NCBI RefSeq assembly: GCF_016427535.1
Contig: NZ_JAELXV010000005.1
Span: forward strand, 310,001-374,000
DNA length: 64,000 nucleotides
Reading direction: 5' to 3'
From: Hymenobacter sp. BT559
Lineage (GTDB): Bacteria > Bacteroidota > Bacteroidia > Cytophagales > Hymenobacteraceae
Part shown: positions 15,331-24,436 of the stretch, one piece after another
Layout: each line of letters opens with the position of its first letter
How positions within the stretch are numbered: the stretch's first letter is position 1
Program-made: the position numbers and the translations under genes
Notes under the pieces: generated by a model
Told to the model about the DNA's origin: nothing
Database searches by the model: none
Seen by the model: only the letters and a program-made list of their open reading frames with translations

Positions 15331-18033
15331 CTATTCTACCACTAAGCGAGCCACCTGAGGAGCTTGCTGCGGCACAGTGGCCCGCACCAGGTATACTCCG
15401 GCCGGCAAGCCTGCCACCTCAAGGGCCGTGGTAGTGGGGCGCACCACCCGGCCTAGATTATCATAAACGGTAAGGGTAGCCCCAGCAGGCAGGCCCAGTA
15501 CCTGCACGGGGCCACGGGCCGGATTGGGCGCCAGGGTCAGGCTGGCCGCCGCGCCGGCTACCAGCCGCACCGGCGAGTAGATTGCTGTGCCATCTTGGTC
15601 GAGCTGCGCCAGGCGGTAGTAGCACTGGCCCGCGGCCTGTGCATCGCGAAACGTATAGGTGTGCGCGGTGGTGCTACTGCCCGCGCCAGCCACAAAGCCG
15701 AGCGCCGCAAACGTGGTGCCGTCGGTCGACTTCTCGACCCGAAACCCTAGGTTGCCGGTTTCAGAGGCCGTAGCCCATGTAAGCACCGCCGCGCCGGAGC
15801 CATTGCGCTGGGCATCGAAGCGCACCAGCACCACGGGCAGGGGCAGCGAGATAGACATCTGCCCCTGCAGCGGCACTAGGCGGTCAAAGCGCAGTGCGGT
15901 GTCAGTGGTGCCATCGCCGAGCTGGCCCGCTTCGTTGGCACCGGTGCTCGACAAAGCCTGCGCCGATGCCGTACGCGCCAACGAAAAATTGCCACTGCTG
16001 CCGCTCCCGAGGGTAGCCCAGTCGGTGCTGCGGGTCGCCTCCTGGCTAAAGGCCGCACTGGCTTGGCTCGATACCGTACCTAGGCCCAGCTCGCCGCTGT
16101 CGTTGTCGCCCCAGGCGTACAGGGTACCCGCCGCTGTGAGAGCCAGGCTATGGGCCGCCCCCGTTGCCAGCTGCGTCAGGAGGGGCGCATCGGCCACCAG
16201 CGTGGGCACACCAACCGCCTGGCCGCTGCTGAGGCCAAGCTGGCCGTAGGTGTTGTCGCCCCAGGCGTAGAGCGCACCGCTAGCCGTAAGGGCCAGGCTA
16301 TGTTGGCGGCCAGCGGCTAGCTGGGCTAGCGGCACGCCTAGGCTCACCAGCGCCGGCTGGCTGGCGGAGCTGGCCGTACCAAGCTGGCCATAGGTGTTGT
16401 CGCCCCAGACGTAAAGCGCTCCGGTAGCCGTGAGGGCCAGGCTGTGCTGCCCGCCAGCTACCACTTGCGCAAACGTGAAGCCCCCCCCCACCGCGGCCGG
16501 GGCGGTGCCCCCGGCAGTGGTGCCTAGCTGGCCGGCACTATTGCTGCCCCAGGCGTAGAGCTGCCCCGCGCCGGTCAGGGCTAGGCTGTGCTGCGCCCCG
16601 GCTGCAATGCGCGCAAATGTGAGCCCGCCCCCCACGAGGGTAGGCGTAATAGCTGCGTTGGCAGTGCCTAGCTGGCCGGCGTTGTTGCTGCCCCAAGCAT
16701 AGAGCTGGCCAGTGGCTTTAAGTGCCAAGCTGAAGTTTTGGCCGGCGGCCACCTGCAGCCAGTCCGTGTCAGTGCCTATCTGCACGGGCTGGCGCTGGCT
16801 GGTGCGGGTGCCATCGCCGAGCTGGCCGTCGGCATTGCTGCCCCAAGCCCAGAGAGTACCATCGCCCCGAATAGCCAACCCGAAATTGCTGCCTGCGGCC
16901 GTGCTGCGCGTGGGGAGGGCTTGGCCGGTAGTCACGGGCGAATACTTCGTGTCAATGGTGCCGTCGCCGAGTTGGCCGTTATCGTTCAGACCCCAGGCCA
17001 GGAGGCGGCCACTGGCTTTCAGCGCCTGCGTGAAGTTCTGACCGGCGGCCACCTGCACAAATCTTCCTCCCCCATTCACGGTAGTGGGCACCAGTCTATC
17101 GTTCATATCACCGGTACCGAGCTGACCTTGGGCATTAGAGCCCCAGGCATCGAGCTGGCCCGTAGCCCGCCGCGCCAGGCTGTGAAAGCTACCTGTTGCA
17201 ATGGTAGTATAGGGCACGTTACTATCCACGACTGTAGGCACCAGTTTCGTTTCTTTTGTGCCATTGCCTACCTGGCCGTTACTATTGCTACCCCAGCCAT
17301 ATATGGTACCGTCGACCCGCAGCGCCAAGCTGTGGAGGCCGCCGGCGGCTATCTGCACATAGGCCGCCGCGCCCGCAACAGCTTTGGGCTCTGAACTACT
17401 CGTCGTGGTGCTCGAGCCCAACTGGCCGTACGAATTGCGACCCCAGGCCAGCACCGTGCCATCGGCGCGCAGGCCCAGGCTGTGGAAGAAGCCCGCCGCC
17501 AGCTGCGTAAAGACTTGGCCGCCGGTTATAGCAGTAGGTACCAGCCGTGACACTAGTGTACCATCACCTAGCTGGCCGCCGCTGTTGTCGCCCCAGGCGT
17601 AAGCCTTGCCATCGGCTTGCAAGCCAAGACTAAAGCGGTAGCCCGCGGCCACTTGCGTATACACAGCGCCCGCCAGGGCGGTTGGCGTTGCTACATCGGT
17701 GGTAGTGCCGGTGCCGAGCTGGCCATACGTATTATCGCCCCACGCGTACAGCTGGCCGTTGGCTTTGAGGGCGAGACTATGGCTATTGCCAGCCGCCACC
17801 TGTACCCAATCGGTGTCGCTGCCGAGCTGCACCCAACTAAGTTGGCCGGTAGCTGAGGGGGCGCCGGTGCCAAGCTGCCCGTGGTCGTTCTTGCCAGTTG
17901 CCCACAGTGTACCATCGGCATGAATACTCAGAGAATGCCCGCCGCCTGCGGCAAACGTGCCACGCACTGCCTGGGCCTGGGCGGCCAGAGCCGTTAGCAG
18001 CCCCAACAGCAGCGCTAAAAGTCTCTTACCCAT
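15331..18033 (-). CDS. Secreted RCC1-repeat protein (two predicted seven-bladed propellers) with T9SS sorting domain
   Basis: 900 residues from ATG 18033, which opens the signal peptide MGKRLLALLLGLLTALAAQA; ATG 18054 is a possible alternative. Fourteen tandem RCC1 units follow, each near HSLAL..G.LYAWG.N..GQLG. Units 1 and 8 both begin with a DGTLWA pattern and both carry G(S/T)DTDW(V/L)QVAAG, so the array looks like two duplicated seven-blade propellers. After the repeats come a fibronectin-like segment (VLVRFDAQRNGSGAAVLTW) and a T9SS type A C-terminal domain (LAPNPARGPVQV ... GVYLVRATV ... ARLVVE). The protein should be secreted and surface-anchored. Ligand unknown. Confidence 0.92.
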   Translation of the reverse strand: MGKRLLALLLGLLTALAAQAQAVRGTFAAGGGHSLSIHADGTLWATGKNDHGQLGTGAPSATGQLSWVQLGSDTDWVQVAAGNSHSLALKANGQLYAWGDNTYGQLGTGTTTDVATPTALAGAVYTQVAAGYRFSLGLQADGKAYAWGDNSGGQLGDGTLVSRLVPTAITGGQVFTQLAAGFFHSLGLRADGTVLAWGRNSYGQLGSSTTTSSSEPKAVAGAAAYVQIAAGGLHSLALRVDGTIYGWGSNSNGQVGNGTKETKLVPTVVDSNVPYTTIATGSFHSLARRATGQLDAWGSNAQGQLGTGDMNDRLVPTTVNGGGRFVQVAAGQNFTQALKASGRLLAWGLNDNGQLGDGTIDTKYSPVTTGQALPTRSTAAGSNFGLAIRGDGTLWAWGSNADGQLGDGTRTSQRQPVQIGTDTDWLQVAAGQNFSLALKATGQLYAWGSNNAGQLGTANAAITPTLVGGGLTFARIAAGAQHSLALTGAGQLYAWGSNSAGQLGTTAGGTAPAAVGGGFTFAQVVAGGQHSLALTATGALYVWGDNTYGQLGTASSASQPALVSLGVPLAQLAAGRQHSLALTASGALYAWGDNTYGQLGLSSGQAVGVPTLVADAPLLTQLATGAAHSLALTAAGTLYAWGDNDSGELGLGTVSSQASAAFSQEATRSTDWATLGSGSSGNFSLARTASAQALSSTGANEAGQLGDGTTDTALRFDRLVPLQGQMSISLPLPVVLVRFDAQRNGSGAAVLTWATASETGNLGFRVEKSTDGTTFAALGFVAGAGSSTTAHTYTFRDAQAAGQCYYRLAQLDQDGTAIYSPVRLVAGAAASLTLAPNPARGPVQVLGLPAGATLTVYDNLGRVVRPTTTALEVAGLPAGVYLVRATVPQQAPQVARLVVE

Positions 18034-18354
18034 TTGCGTACCTGGTGCCTGCATAGCCTGTATTAAGTAATGAGAAAGCCTACCCGACGGGGGAGCCGAG
18101 AAAAGCAAAGGTCGCAAAAAGCTTGTATTATGAAAATACTAGGTTGACTGTTACCTATATCCACCCCAGGCTGCCGACCTTACCAGGGGGCAGGCTAGTA
18201 GTACAAAGCCCGGCTCCTCTTTCGCATACTTCATTTAGGCAAACTTTTTTTTGGATTGCTGCCCGCAGTAGCAAGTCAAATAAAAAAAGCTCCTGCCAAC
18301 TAGTGGCAGGAGCTTTTTAACTCTATAATGCTTGGAATAGCTACCCTAGGGCGC
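18034..18354. other. Intergenic region between htrA and the RCC1 gene
   Basis: About 320 bp without a supportable gene. It holds the htrA terminator (18284-18318), a CCTAGG site near 18343 and an AT-rich stretch (18120-18280) that probably includes the promoter of the RCC1 gene. Confidence 0.7.
18284..18318 (-). terminator. Rho-independent terminator of htrA
   Basis: Perfect 15-bp stem (18284-18298 with 18304-18318) with A7 on the plus-strand side giving a U-tract for the minus transcript. It is 37 bp past the htrA stop. Confidence 0.88.
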
Positions 18355-19872
18355 CTATTCGCGGCCAATGGGGTAGTACGCCTTGCGGCCGTCGGGGTAC
18401 ACGCCTTCTACCAGCGCACCCGAGTTGTCTTTGGCTTGCTCTAAGAAGTTTTGCACGTCGGCGGGCTTGCGCACGGGGTTTTTGTCGATGCGCGTGATGA
18501 TGAAGCCTTCCGCCATACCAGTTTCCCGGAAATTGCTGCCCTTCACACCCGTAATCTGAGCGCCACCGTCAATGCCCAGCTCATTCTGCAAGCGTGCCGA
18601 TACAGGGCCAAACTTGGCACCTTCGTAGGTCACAGCAGCGCTGGCTGGCATCTCTTTCACCACCGAAGTCGTGTTAGAAGCGTTGAAAAGGGTAGCTGTG
18701 GCTATCGCTTTGTCGCCACCGCGCAGGTAACCTACTTTAATTTTATCGCCGGGACGGAAGCGCGAGACTTGCTCTTGCAACTGCGCCGAGGTGTTTACTG
18801 CAATGCCGTTGATATCAGTTATAACATCACCTACTTTCAAGCCGGCTACTGCAGCGGCACTATTAGGAACTAGGCTCTGCACATACACCCCGTTTAGCGT
18901 ATTAAGCTTCTTTTCAGAAGCCAAACGAGCGTCTACCTCCGTAAAGCGCACGCCAAGCAGGGCGCGCTGCACTACTTTATATTTTAAGAGGTCGTCTACT
19001 ACCTTGCTCACAATGGCGCTAGGCACGGCAAAAGCATAGCCCTCGAATGAACCGGTGTGCGACGAGATAGCCGAATTAATACCAATCAGGTCGCCATTAG
19101 TATTCACCAGAGCACCACCCGAGTTGCCAGGGTTTACTACCGCATCAGTCTGGATAAAAGACTCAATGCCCATGTTATTCTGGTCGCGCGAAAGGATACC
19201 GATGCTCCGGCCCTTGGCCGATACGATACCTGCCGTCACGGTCGTGTTCAGGCTGAAGGGGTTGCCCACGGCGAGTACCCACTGGCCTACTTTCACTTCA
19301 TCCGAGTTGCCGTATTTGATAAAGGGCAGGTTATCCGCCTTAACCTTAATTACAGCAATGTCGGTGCTGGGGTCGGTGCCCACTAGCTCGGCGTCGAACT
19401 TGCGCTTGTCGTCGAGCACTACCGTTATTTTTGAGGCCTTGTCAATCACGTGGTTGTTCGTGACGATGTAGCCGTTGGCGGCAATAATTACGCCCGAGCC
19501 GGAGCCTTCGCCCCCACCCTGCGGCTGCTGCCCGCGCAACTGGTCCTCAAACTGGTCGCCAAAGAATTGGCGAAACAGCGGGTCCATCTGCATGCGCTGC
19601 GAGCGCTGCCGGGGCTCGGCCTTGTATTCAGTCATTACGTGCACTACGGCGGGCGTAGTAGCAGCGGCGGCGGCCACAAAGTTGAGGCCTTCAGGTGCGG
19701 CGTAGGCGCTGCTGCGCATGGCCGACGTGTAGCGTACCTGCGGGTCAGAGGCCACCGTCGACTGAGCCACATTGCCCGGCTCGGCTTCCAGCAGCTTGTA
19801 CCCCCCTACGGCCACGCCACCGCCAAGTACGGCGGAAGTCAGCAGGCCGAGCATCATGTTTTTAGCTTGCAT
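18355..19872 (-). CDS. htrA: Periplasmic serine protease, HtrA/DegP-DegQ family
   Basis: 505 residues. An N-terminal membrane/signal segment (MMLGLLTSAVLGGGVAVGGY) is followed by a trypsin-like domain with the complete triad: His141 in TNNHVID, Asp171 in STDIAVIK and Ser251 in NPGNSGGAL. Two PDZ domains follow; the first contains LLGVRFTEVDARLA and VGDVITDING, the second GFIITRIDKNPVRKPADV. A Gln/Gly-rich LA loop lies at about residues 112-125. The protein degrades or refolds misfolded envelope proteins. It is monocistronic with its own terminator. The adjacent hsp20 on the same strand makes a stress-related neighbourhood, though each appears separately transcribed. Confidence 0.95.
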   Translation of the reverse strand: MQAKNMMLGLLTSAVLGGGVAVGGYKLLEAEPGNVAQSTVASDPQVRYTSAMRSSAYAAPEGLNFVAAAAATTPAVVHVMTEYKAEPRQRSQRMQMDPLFRQFFGDQFEDQLRGQQPQGGGEGSGSGVIIAANGYIVTNNHVIDKASKITVVLDDKRKFDAELVGTDPSTDIAVIKVKADNLPFIKYGNSDEVKVGQWVLAVGNPFSLNTTVTAGIVSAKGRSIGILSRDQNNMGIESFIQTDAVVNPGNSGGALVNTNGDLIGINSAISSHTGSFEGYAFAVPSAIVSKVVDDLLKYKVVQRALLGVRFTEVDARLASEKKLNTLNGVYVQSLVPNSAAAVAGLKVGDVITDINGIAVNTSAQLQEQVSRFRPGDKIKVGYLRGGDKAIATATLFNASNTTSVVKEMPASAAVTYEGAKFGPVSARLQNELGIDGGAQITGVKGSNFRETGMAEGFIITRIDKNPVRKPADVQNFLEQAKDNSGALVEGVYPDGRKAYYPIGRE

Positions 19873-20062
19873 TGGGGTTACTTAAAAAAAGATGAAAAAA
19901 GGTGTTGCGAAGTAACAAAGCGGACCCGAACAGGTCAAGCCCCACTTTTTATAATTAAGCCACCTAAGTAGCCCTTAGTTCCCTACGAGTTTCAACGCAA
20001 ATTAGAGCTTATTTCGTGCCCGAAGGTTGCGTCTTGCCTAAATATTATGCAAGTTTTAGACC

Positions 20063-20089
20063 AAAAAAGGCACCCTTGACGGGTGCCTT
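20063..20089 (-). terminator. Terminator of hsp20
   Basis: A 9-bp stem (20067-20075 with 20081-20089, arm AAGGCACCC) with an A6 run on the plus strand that becomes a U-tract for minus transcription, 22 bp beyond the hsp20 stop. Confidence 0.85.
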
Positions 20090-20110
20090 CTGAGGTTCTT
20101 GGTGAGCAGC

Positions 20111-20554
20111 TTAGCGAACTTCGATGTGCTGCTTAGTCACTTTCTCCGTGTCGAAGGGCAGTGTCACGCGTAGCAGGCCGTCGGTTAGCTCGGCGCTGAT
20201 GGCCTTCACATTTACCGTGTCGGGCAGGCGGAAGGTGCGGCTAAACTCACCAAAGCGGGTTTCGAGGCGGTGAGCTTTGGGAGCATCTTCACCTTCGGCG
20301 GCGGGGGCCGGGCGGCTACCGGCTACCACCAGTTGGTTGTCTTGGAAGTCGATACTTACGGCATCCTTCGCTACACCGGGCAGAGCAAGGTGCAGTTCAT
20401 AGCCAGTGGCCGTTTCGAAGATGTCGGCAGCAGGCACGAAGGAAGCAGAAGCTTTGGGGGCAGCGGGCAGGGCGTCGCGCAGTACTTCGTTTAGGAGCGA
20501 GTTAAAAGCGCGGGCAGGACGTAGGGCAGGCTGATTATAAAGCAGGGCGGCCAT
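20111..20554 (-). CDS. Small heat-shock protein, Hsp20/alpha-crystallin family
   Basis: 147 residues. The alpha-crystallin domain starts at about residue 40 (PAADIFETATGYELHLALPGV) and includes RFGEFSRTFRLP and the late ELTDGLLRVTLP strand, with a short C-terminal tail. The family forms oligomers that hold unfolding proteins in an ATP-independent way. A slightly unusual insertion, rich in Ala/Glu/Pro (about residues 82-92), sits between the early strands. It is a single-gene unit with a terminator downstream; the AT-rich 5' region (20555-20700) is where heat-responsive control would lie, but I see no defined operator. Confidence 0.92.
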   Translation of the reverse strand: MAALLYNQPALRPARAFNSLLNEVLRDALPAAPKASASFVPAADIFETATGYELHLALPGVAKDAVSIDFQDNQLVVAGSRPAPAAEGEDAPKAHRLETRFGEFSRTFRLPDTVNVKAISAELTDGLLRVTLPFDTEKVTKQHIEVR

Positions 20555-20711
20555 GATAATTGATAAGTTAGAAAGGTTTTGGTCTGTTAATAGGCTGCCA
20601 TTTCTAGCAGCGACACCTCACTATCTATAAACATTATGCCGAACCAGGATTACTGACAAAAAGTCTTTATATTATAATTATTGCTTCAATTAATTTCGAG
20701 CAAGAAACACA

Positions 20712-20743
20712 AAAGGGCCTTCACACTGTCGTGAAAGCCCTTT
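20712..20743 (-). terminator. Terminator of the putative barrel gene
   Basis: A 13-bp stem with one mismatch (20712-20724 with 20731-20743). It lies 44 bp beyond the stop of the minus-strand gene at 20787, with A/T-rich flanks. Confidence 0.8.
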
Positions 20744-20786
20744 ATAGAAAATAACAAATAAGCCAAATTGTCACTATAACTATTCC

Positions 20787-21680
20787 TTAGTGTTGGGTTG
20801 GGAGCTGCTGCCTGTCGGTTTTACTACCCGTTGGTAGCAGCGTAAAGCGAAAATCCAGCCCTAGGGTCGGATACACGTTATTGGTGCGCCCGCCTCGTAC
20901 CTGCACCATCATACCATTCGCATCTTGCTGGTATTGGGGTAGCGCTATACTGTATTGTGTTTGATAAGCGACCCAGGGCGTGACATCGATAGCCGATGAC
21001 AAACGCACGCCTACCTCGCCCCGCAAGCTGGTAAATTGAATAGTACGCTCATCAGGGTCACCCGTGTCCTTTTGAAAACGTAGATGCGTACTGGCTGCAT
21101 AGCTTATACGGGGCCGCAAAGCAAACCCGGCTGCATCGCTTTGCAGCGGAAAAAGCCGCTCAACATCCACGCGCAGCCGGCCCCAAAATTGGCCATCGGG
21201 CCCAGGGCCACCCAGAGAACGCCGGATGCCATAAAACTGCCGCTCTACCCCTAAGCGCTGCCCGAAAGTGAGGCCGCCAAAAATGGGCGAGCGGTGCCGC
21301 AGCAATACTTCTGGCACCAACATATCACCGCCGCTACCCGCTTCAAAGCGGGCGTCTGACTCGTAGCGCAGGCTCCCGCCCCAGCTCCAGGTAGGGCTCC
21401 AGAAGTGCTCGTAAGTAGCACTCACACGTCGGGTATCAAACCCTAAGGAACGGCTAGACTGTACATCCGTGGTATTACGCTCGCCCCGCACACTCAGCAG
21501 TAAGTAGTCGCCGTTGCGAAAGGCTACTTCGCCTTGCAGCTCGGGCCACAGCTCCAGCTTCTGCACCAGGCGCTGGGTGGCATCGGGGTCATAGGCCGGA
21601 GTTGTAGTCTGGGCCCGTACTGCTTGGCTAGTAGCTAACAGACTACCTAGCACTATTACTGAAGCAAATAAAGAACGCAT
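20787..21680 (-). CDS. Putative outer-membrane beta-barrel protein (DUF2490-like)
   Basis: 297 residues from ATG 21680-21678, which opens a signal peptide (MRSLFASVIVLGSLLATS, cleavage near VRAQ). The open frame extends to 21863, but that would run into the preceding M20 gene. The mature part has alternating amphipathic strands (for example SWGGSLRYESDARFEAG, LRVDVERLFPLQ, TPWVAYQTQYSIALP) and ends with a strand LGLDFRFTLL, consistent with a small barrel of DUF2490 type. The Gln-rich tail after the last strand is unusual for a barrel terminus. No transport substrate can be inferred. Confidence 0.78.
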   Translation of the reverse strand: MRSLFASVIVLGSLLATSQAVRAQTTTPAYDPDATQRLVQKLELWPELQGEVAFRNGDYLLLSVRGERNTTDVQSSRSLGFDTRRVSATYEHFWSPTWSWGGSLRYESDARFEAGSGGDMLVPEVLLRHRSPIFGGLTFGQRLGVERQFYGIRRSLGGPGPDGQFWGRLRVDVERLFPLQSDAAGFALRPRISYAASTHLRFQKDTGDPDERTIQFTSLRGEVGVRLSSAIDVTPWVAYQTQYSIALPQYQQDANGMMVQVRGGRTNNVYPTLGLDFRFTLLPTGSKTDRQQLPTQH

Positions 21681-21721
21681 ATAAGTACTTAAATTACAAT
21701 AAAATATACCATAAAATTCGA

Positions 21722-23002
21722 CTAGCCAAGCTCTTGCAACGTGAGCCAAGCCATCAGCCCCGCCCCTACGCTCAGCGCCTGCTCGTCGATGTCGAAGATG
21801 GGCGTGTGCACCGAAGCAGCAAAGCGCCCATCGGTGGCGCGCGTACCTAAGCGGTAGAAGCAAGCCGGCGCGGCCTGGGAAAAGTAAGCAAAGTCCTCAG
21901 CGGCCAGCCACTGGTCGAGCTCAATCACATTTTCGGCACCTAGGTAGGCTTCGGCAGCGGCGCGCACGCGGGCCGTTACGGCGGGGTTGTTGTCGAGGCA
22001 GGGGTACCCCCGGCGGATTTCCAACTCGCATACGGCGCCCATGCTGGCGGCCAGCCCTTCGCAAAGCTGCCGCAGGTGCTGGTGGGCCTCGTCGCGCCAC
22101 GTCTCATCGAGGGTGCGGAAAGTGCCTTCGATGTACACCTCGTCAGGGATGACGTTGGTGGCGCCATTGGCGATAACCTTGCCGAAGCTCAGTACTGAGG
22201 GCATTTTGGGGTTGGCGCGGCGGCTCACTATTTGCTGCGCAGCCACAATGATATGGGCGGCTACCAGCACCGGGTCTAGGTTAAGCTCGGGCATGGCGCC
22301 GTGGCCGCCCTTGCCCTTAATGCGCAAATACAGCTCATCGGTGCTGGCCATGTAGCGGCCGGGCCGCAGGCCAATCTGCCCCACTGGCAGCCGCGGAAAC
22401 ACGTGTTGCCCAATCACTTCGGTCGGCGCGGGGTTTTCCAGCACCCCGTCCTTTATCATGAGCGAAGCACCACCGGGCAGCAGCTCTTCGCCGGGCTGAA
22501 AAATCAGCTTGACCGTACCCTTAAATTGGTCTTTAACCTCCGTGAGCAGCTGGGCGGCACCTAGGAGACAAGTCGTGTGTACATCGTGACCGCAAGCGTG
22601 CATCACGCCCGCGTTCTGCGACTTATAGGGCACCTCACTTAGCTCCTGAATAGGCAGCGCGTCCATGTCGGCGCGCAGCGCTACCACTGGGCCACCCAGC
22701 TGCCCTTCTATCAAGGCCACTACCCCGGTACCCGCCACGGCGTAGGGCTGCAGCCCCATGTCCCCCAGCTTTTTAGTTACGAAGGCCGCCGTCTGCGTTT
22801 CTTTAAAGGACAGCTCGGGGTTGGCGTGCAGGTGGCGGCGCAACGCCGACAACTCAGGGGCTAGGGCCGCGGCGCGGTCACGAATTGTCTGAACCGCGGA
22901 TTGGTCGAATTGGTCGGATTTCACGAAGTATGAAGACGATAAAGTAATTCTTTTAAGCACGCCAACTGCCTGCGTTGGGCCAGTACCGCAGTTGGTAGGC
23001 AA
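21722..23002 (-). CDS. M20-family amidohydrolase (amidase/aminoacylase)
   Basis: 426 residues. The dimetal peptidase domain shows RRHLHANPELSF, ALRADMDALPI, the metal-binding MHACGHDVHT and the catalytic Glu pair in QPGEE. The inserted dimerisation domain contains GKGGHGAMP. A late LAAEDFAYF segment and C-terminal VHTPIFDI match IAA-amino-acid or N-acyl-amino-acid hydrolases, which cleave amide bonds of N-acylated amino acids. The N-terminus before residue 27 is not conserved-looking; a GTG at 22924-22922 (VKSDQFDQ) is a reasonable alternative start. Substrate is not predictable. Confidence 0.9.
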   Translation of the reverse strand: MPTNCGTGPTQAVGVLKRITLSSSYFVKSDQFDQSAVQTIRDRAAALAPELSALRRHLHANPELSFKETQTAAFVTKKLGDMGLQPYAVAGTGVVALIEGQLGGPVVALRADMDALPIQELSEVPYKSQNAGVMHACGHDVHTTCLLGAAQLLTEVKDQFKGTVKLIFQPGEELLPGGASLMIKDGVLENPAPTEVIGQHVFPRLPVGQIGLRPGRYMASTDELYLRIKGKGGHGAMPELNLDPVLVAAHIIVAAQQIVSRRANPKMPSVLSFGKVIANGATNVIPDEVYIEGTFRTLDETWRDEAHQHLRQLCEGLAASMGAVCELEIRRGYPCLDNNPAVTARVRAAAEAYLGAENVIELDQWLAAEDFAYFSQAAPACFYRLGTRATDGRFAASVHTPIFDIDEQALSVGAGLMAWLTLQELG

Positions 23003-23054
23003 CCCACAGAATCCGTAAAATCTAGGAAATTCGACGAATCCGCGGCTCAGCTAC

Positions 23055-23645
23055 TTACGGCACCTTATTCAGGAGCACCTGCATGGGCTCCAGCTCGGCC
23101 TTGGGTACAAACTGCCGCACCCGCACCAGGGCACGCGCGGCATCTAGCTTGGTGGTGTAGTCGCCGATATAAAGCCGGTACACGGGCTGCTTAAACGTGA
23201 GATAATCAGTCTCGTCGGGGTAGCGCGCAATAACCTGGCGCCGCACACTCATGGCCTGCTCGCGCTCGAAGCCCGAATAGGCCTTGATGCGGTAGCCACT
23301 GGTGTACTTCACGTTCTGGTTGGTGAAGGCCTGGTCGCGCAGGCGCTGCTCCATCTGGGCATTTACGTGGTTGGTTGGTACGGGCGCAGCTGCCTTAGCC
23401 GCCTTGGCATCGGCCGCTACGGCCTTGGGAGCCGCCGCTGGCGTGGAGGGAACAGATGCCGTCGGCGTCGGAAACGTGGGCCGGTACTTAGTCAGGTCCT
23501 CGGCGGGTACCGTGGCCACGGTTTTGCGGGTGGTGTCGACGGGGGTGGCTGCCCGCGTCTTGGGGGCCGCGGGTGCCGTAGCGGCACAGGCGGCCAGCAG
23601 AGGCAGACCTAGGACTAGCACCGCGTTACGAAAGTGTAGGTTCAT
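23055..23645 (-). CDS. SPOR-domain-like lipoprotein
   Basis: 196 residues. A lipoprotein signal (LVLGLPLLAAC, Cys at about 20) precedes an Ala/Pro/Thr/Lys-rich linker (residues 21-90) and a C-terminal domain of about 80 residues. The domain pattern GYRIKAYSGFEREQA, then YPDETDYLTF, YRLYIGDYTTKLDA and ALVRVRQ matches the SPOR fold, which binds peptidoglycan stripped of stem peptides at division sites. Its start overlaps the 3' end of deoC by 20 bp, so the two are cotranscribed and translation may be coupled. A role in cell division or envelope organisation is inferred from the domain. Confidence 0.85.
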   Translation of the reverse strand: MNLHFRNAVLVLGLPLLAACAATAPAAPKTRAATPVDTTRKTVATVPAEDLTKYRPTFPTPTASVPSTPAAAPKAVAADAKAAKAAAPVPTNHVNAQMEQRLRDQAFTNQNVKYTSGYRIKAYSGFEREQAMSVRRQVIARYPDETDYLTFKQPVYRLYIGDYTTKLDAARALVRVRQFVPKAELEPMQVLLNKVP

Positions 23646-24300
23646 CTTCCTGAATAATTACCAAACTGTTTGAAGTGCCTAGACGGTCGGCCCCGGCGGC
23701 CAGCATCGCCAGCGCCTGCTCGCGAGTGCGAATGCCCCCACTTGCCTTAATGCGCACCCCGGTCGGCAGCACCCGCCGCAGCAATTCTACATCGGCTACC
23801 GACGCGCCCCGGCTGGCAAAACCCGTACTGGTTTTCACAAAGTTGGCGCCGGCCTCGGCACACAGTCGGGCGGCAGTTTCCATTTCCTCTTCCGTCAGCA
23901 GTGCCGTCTCAATAATAACTTTGAGAAGGGCGTCGTGCACATCGCAGAGGTCTGCCAGGTCCTCCACCTCAGCTTTCACGGCCTCAAACTGGCCCGATTT
24001 CAAGGCCGAGATATTAAGCACCAAGTCAAGCTCGGTAGCTCCTTCGCCCAAGGCAATCTCGGCTTCGCGGAATTTCACCCGGGGGCTATTATAGCCTAGC
24101 GGAAAGCCAATGACCGTGCTCACGGCCACGCCCGAACCACTAAGCTCGCGGGCGGCCACTGGCACGTAGCACGGCGGCACGCAGGCGCTGGCAAAGCCGT
24201 GTGTCCGCGCCTCCTGGCACAACTGGATTATCTGGGCTTCGGTGCAATCGGGCCGCAGCAGTGTATGGTCGAGAGTAGCGGCGAGGTTAGGCGTGGGCAT
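23626..24300 (-). CDS. deoC: Deoxyribose-phosphate aldolase
   Basis: 224 residues from ATG 24300-24298 (MPTPNLAATLDHTLL); the frame stays open to 24384 but the extra part lacks family similarity. The enzyme splits 2-deoxyribose 5-phosphate into glyceraldehyde 3-phosphate and acetaldehyde. Key features are the early DHTLLRPD motif, VIGFPLG, ELDLVLNI, the Schiff-base lysine in FVKTSTGF and the second lysine in IKASGGIR. The length is typical. The 3' end overlaps the SPOR lipoprotein gene. A terminator of the upstream secA precedes it, so it probably has its own promoter in the 85-bp gap. Confidence 0.94.
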   Translation of the reverse strand: MPTPNLAATLDHTLLRPDCTEAQIIQLCQEARTHGFASACVPPCYVPVAARELSGSGVAVSTVIGFPLGYNSPRVKFREAEIALGEGATELDLVLNISALKSGQFEAVKAEVEDLADLCDVHDALLKVIIETALLTEEEMETAARLCAEAGANFVKTSTGFASRGASVADVELLRRVLPTGVRIKASGGIRTREQALAMLAAGADRLGTSNSLVIIQEDEPTLS

Positions 24301-24385
24301 AGCGCAAAGGTACGGCTTGCAATTGGGCAGTTGGCGCATCCTAGGTGTCGACTGAGCTGGCCTACAGATTACGGCGTGGACCACA

Positions 24386-24413
24386 AAAAAGGCCCGCTTG
24401 CGCGGGCCTTTTT
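24386..24413 (-). terminator. Terminator of secA
   Basis: Perfect 12-bp stem (24386-24397 with 24402-24413; core GGCCCGC) with A and T runs, 23 bp beyond the secA stop. Confidence 0.9.
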
Positions 24414-24436
24414 CTTTTTATTACTTCTCTTGGGGA

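Noticed and set aside
15331..18033. Regular DNA repeats that could be read as a CRISPR or tandem-repeat array
   Set aside because: The spacing (about 150 bp) and coding potential show that they are RCC1 protein repeats; there are no short identical repeats with unique spacers and no cas genes.
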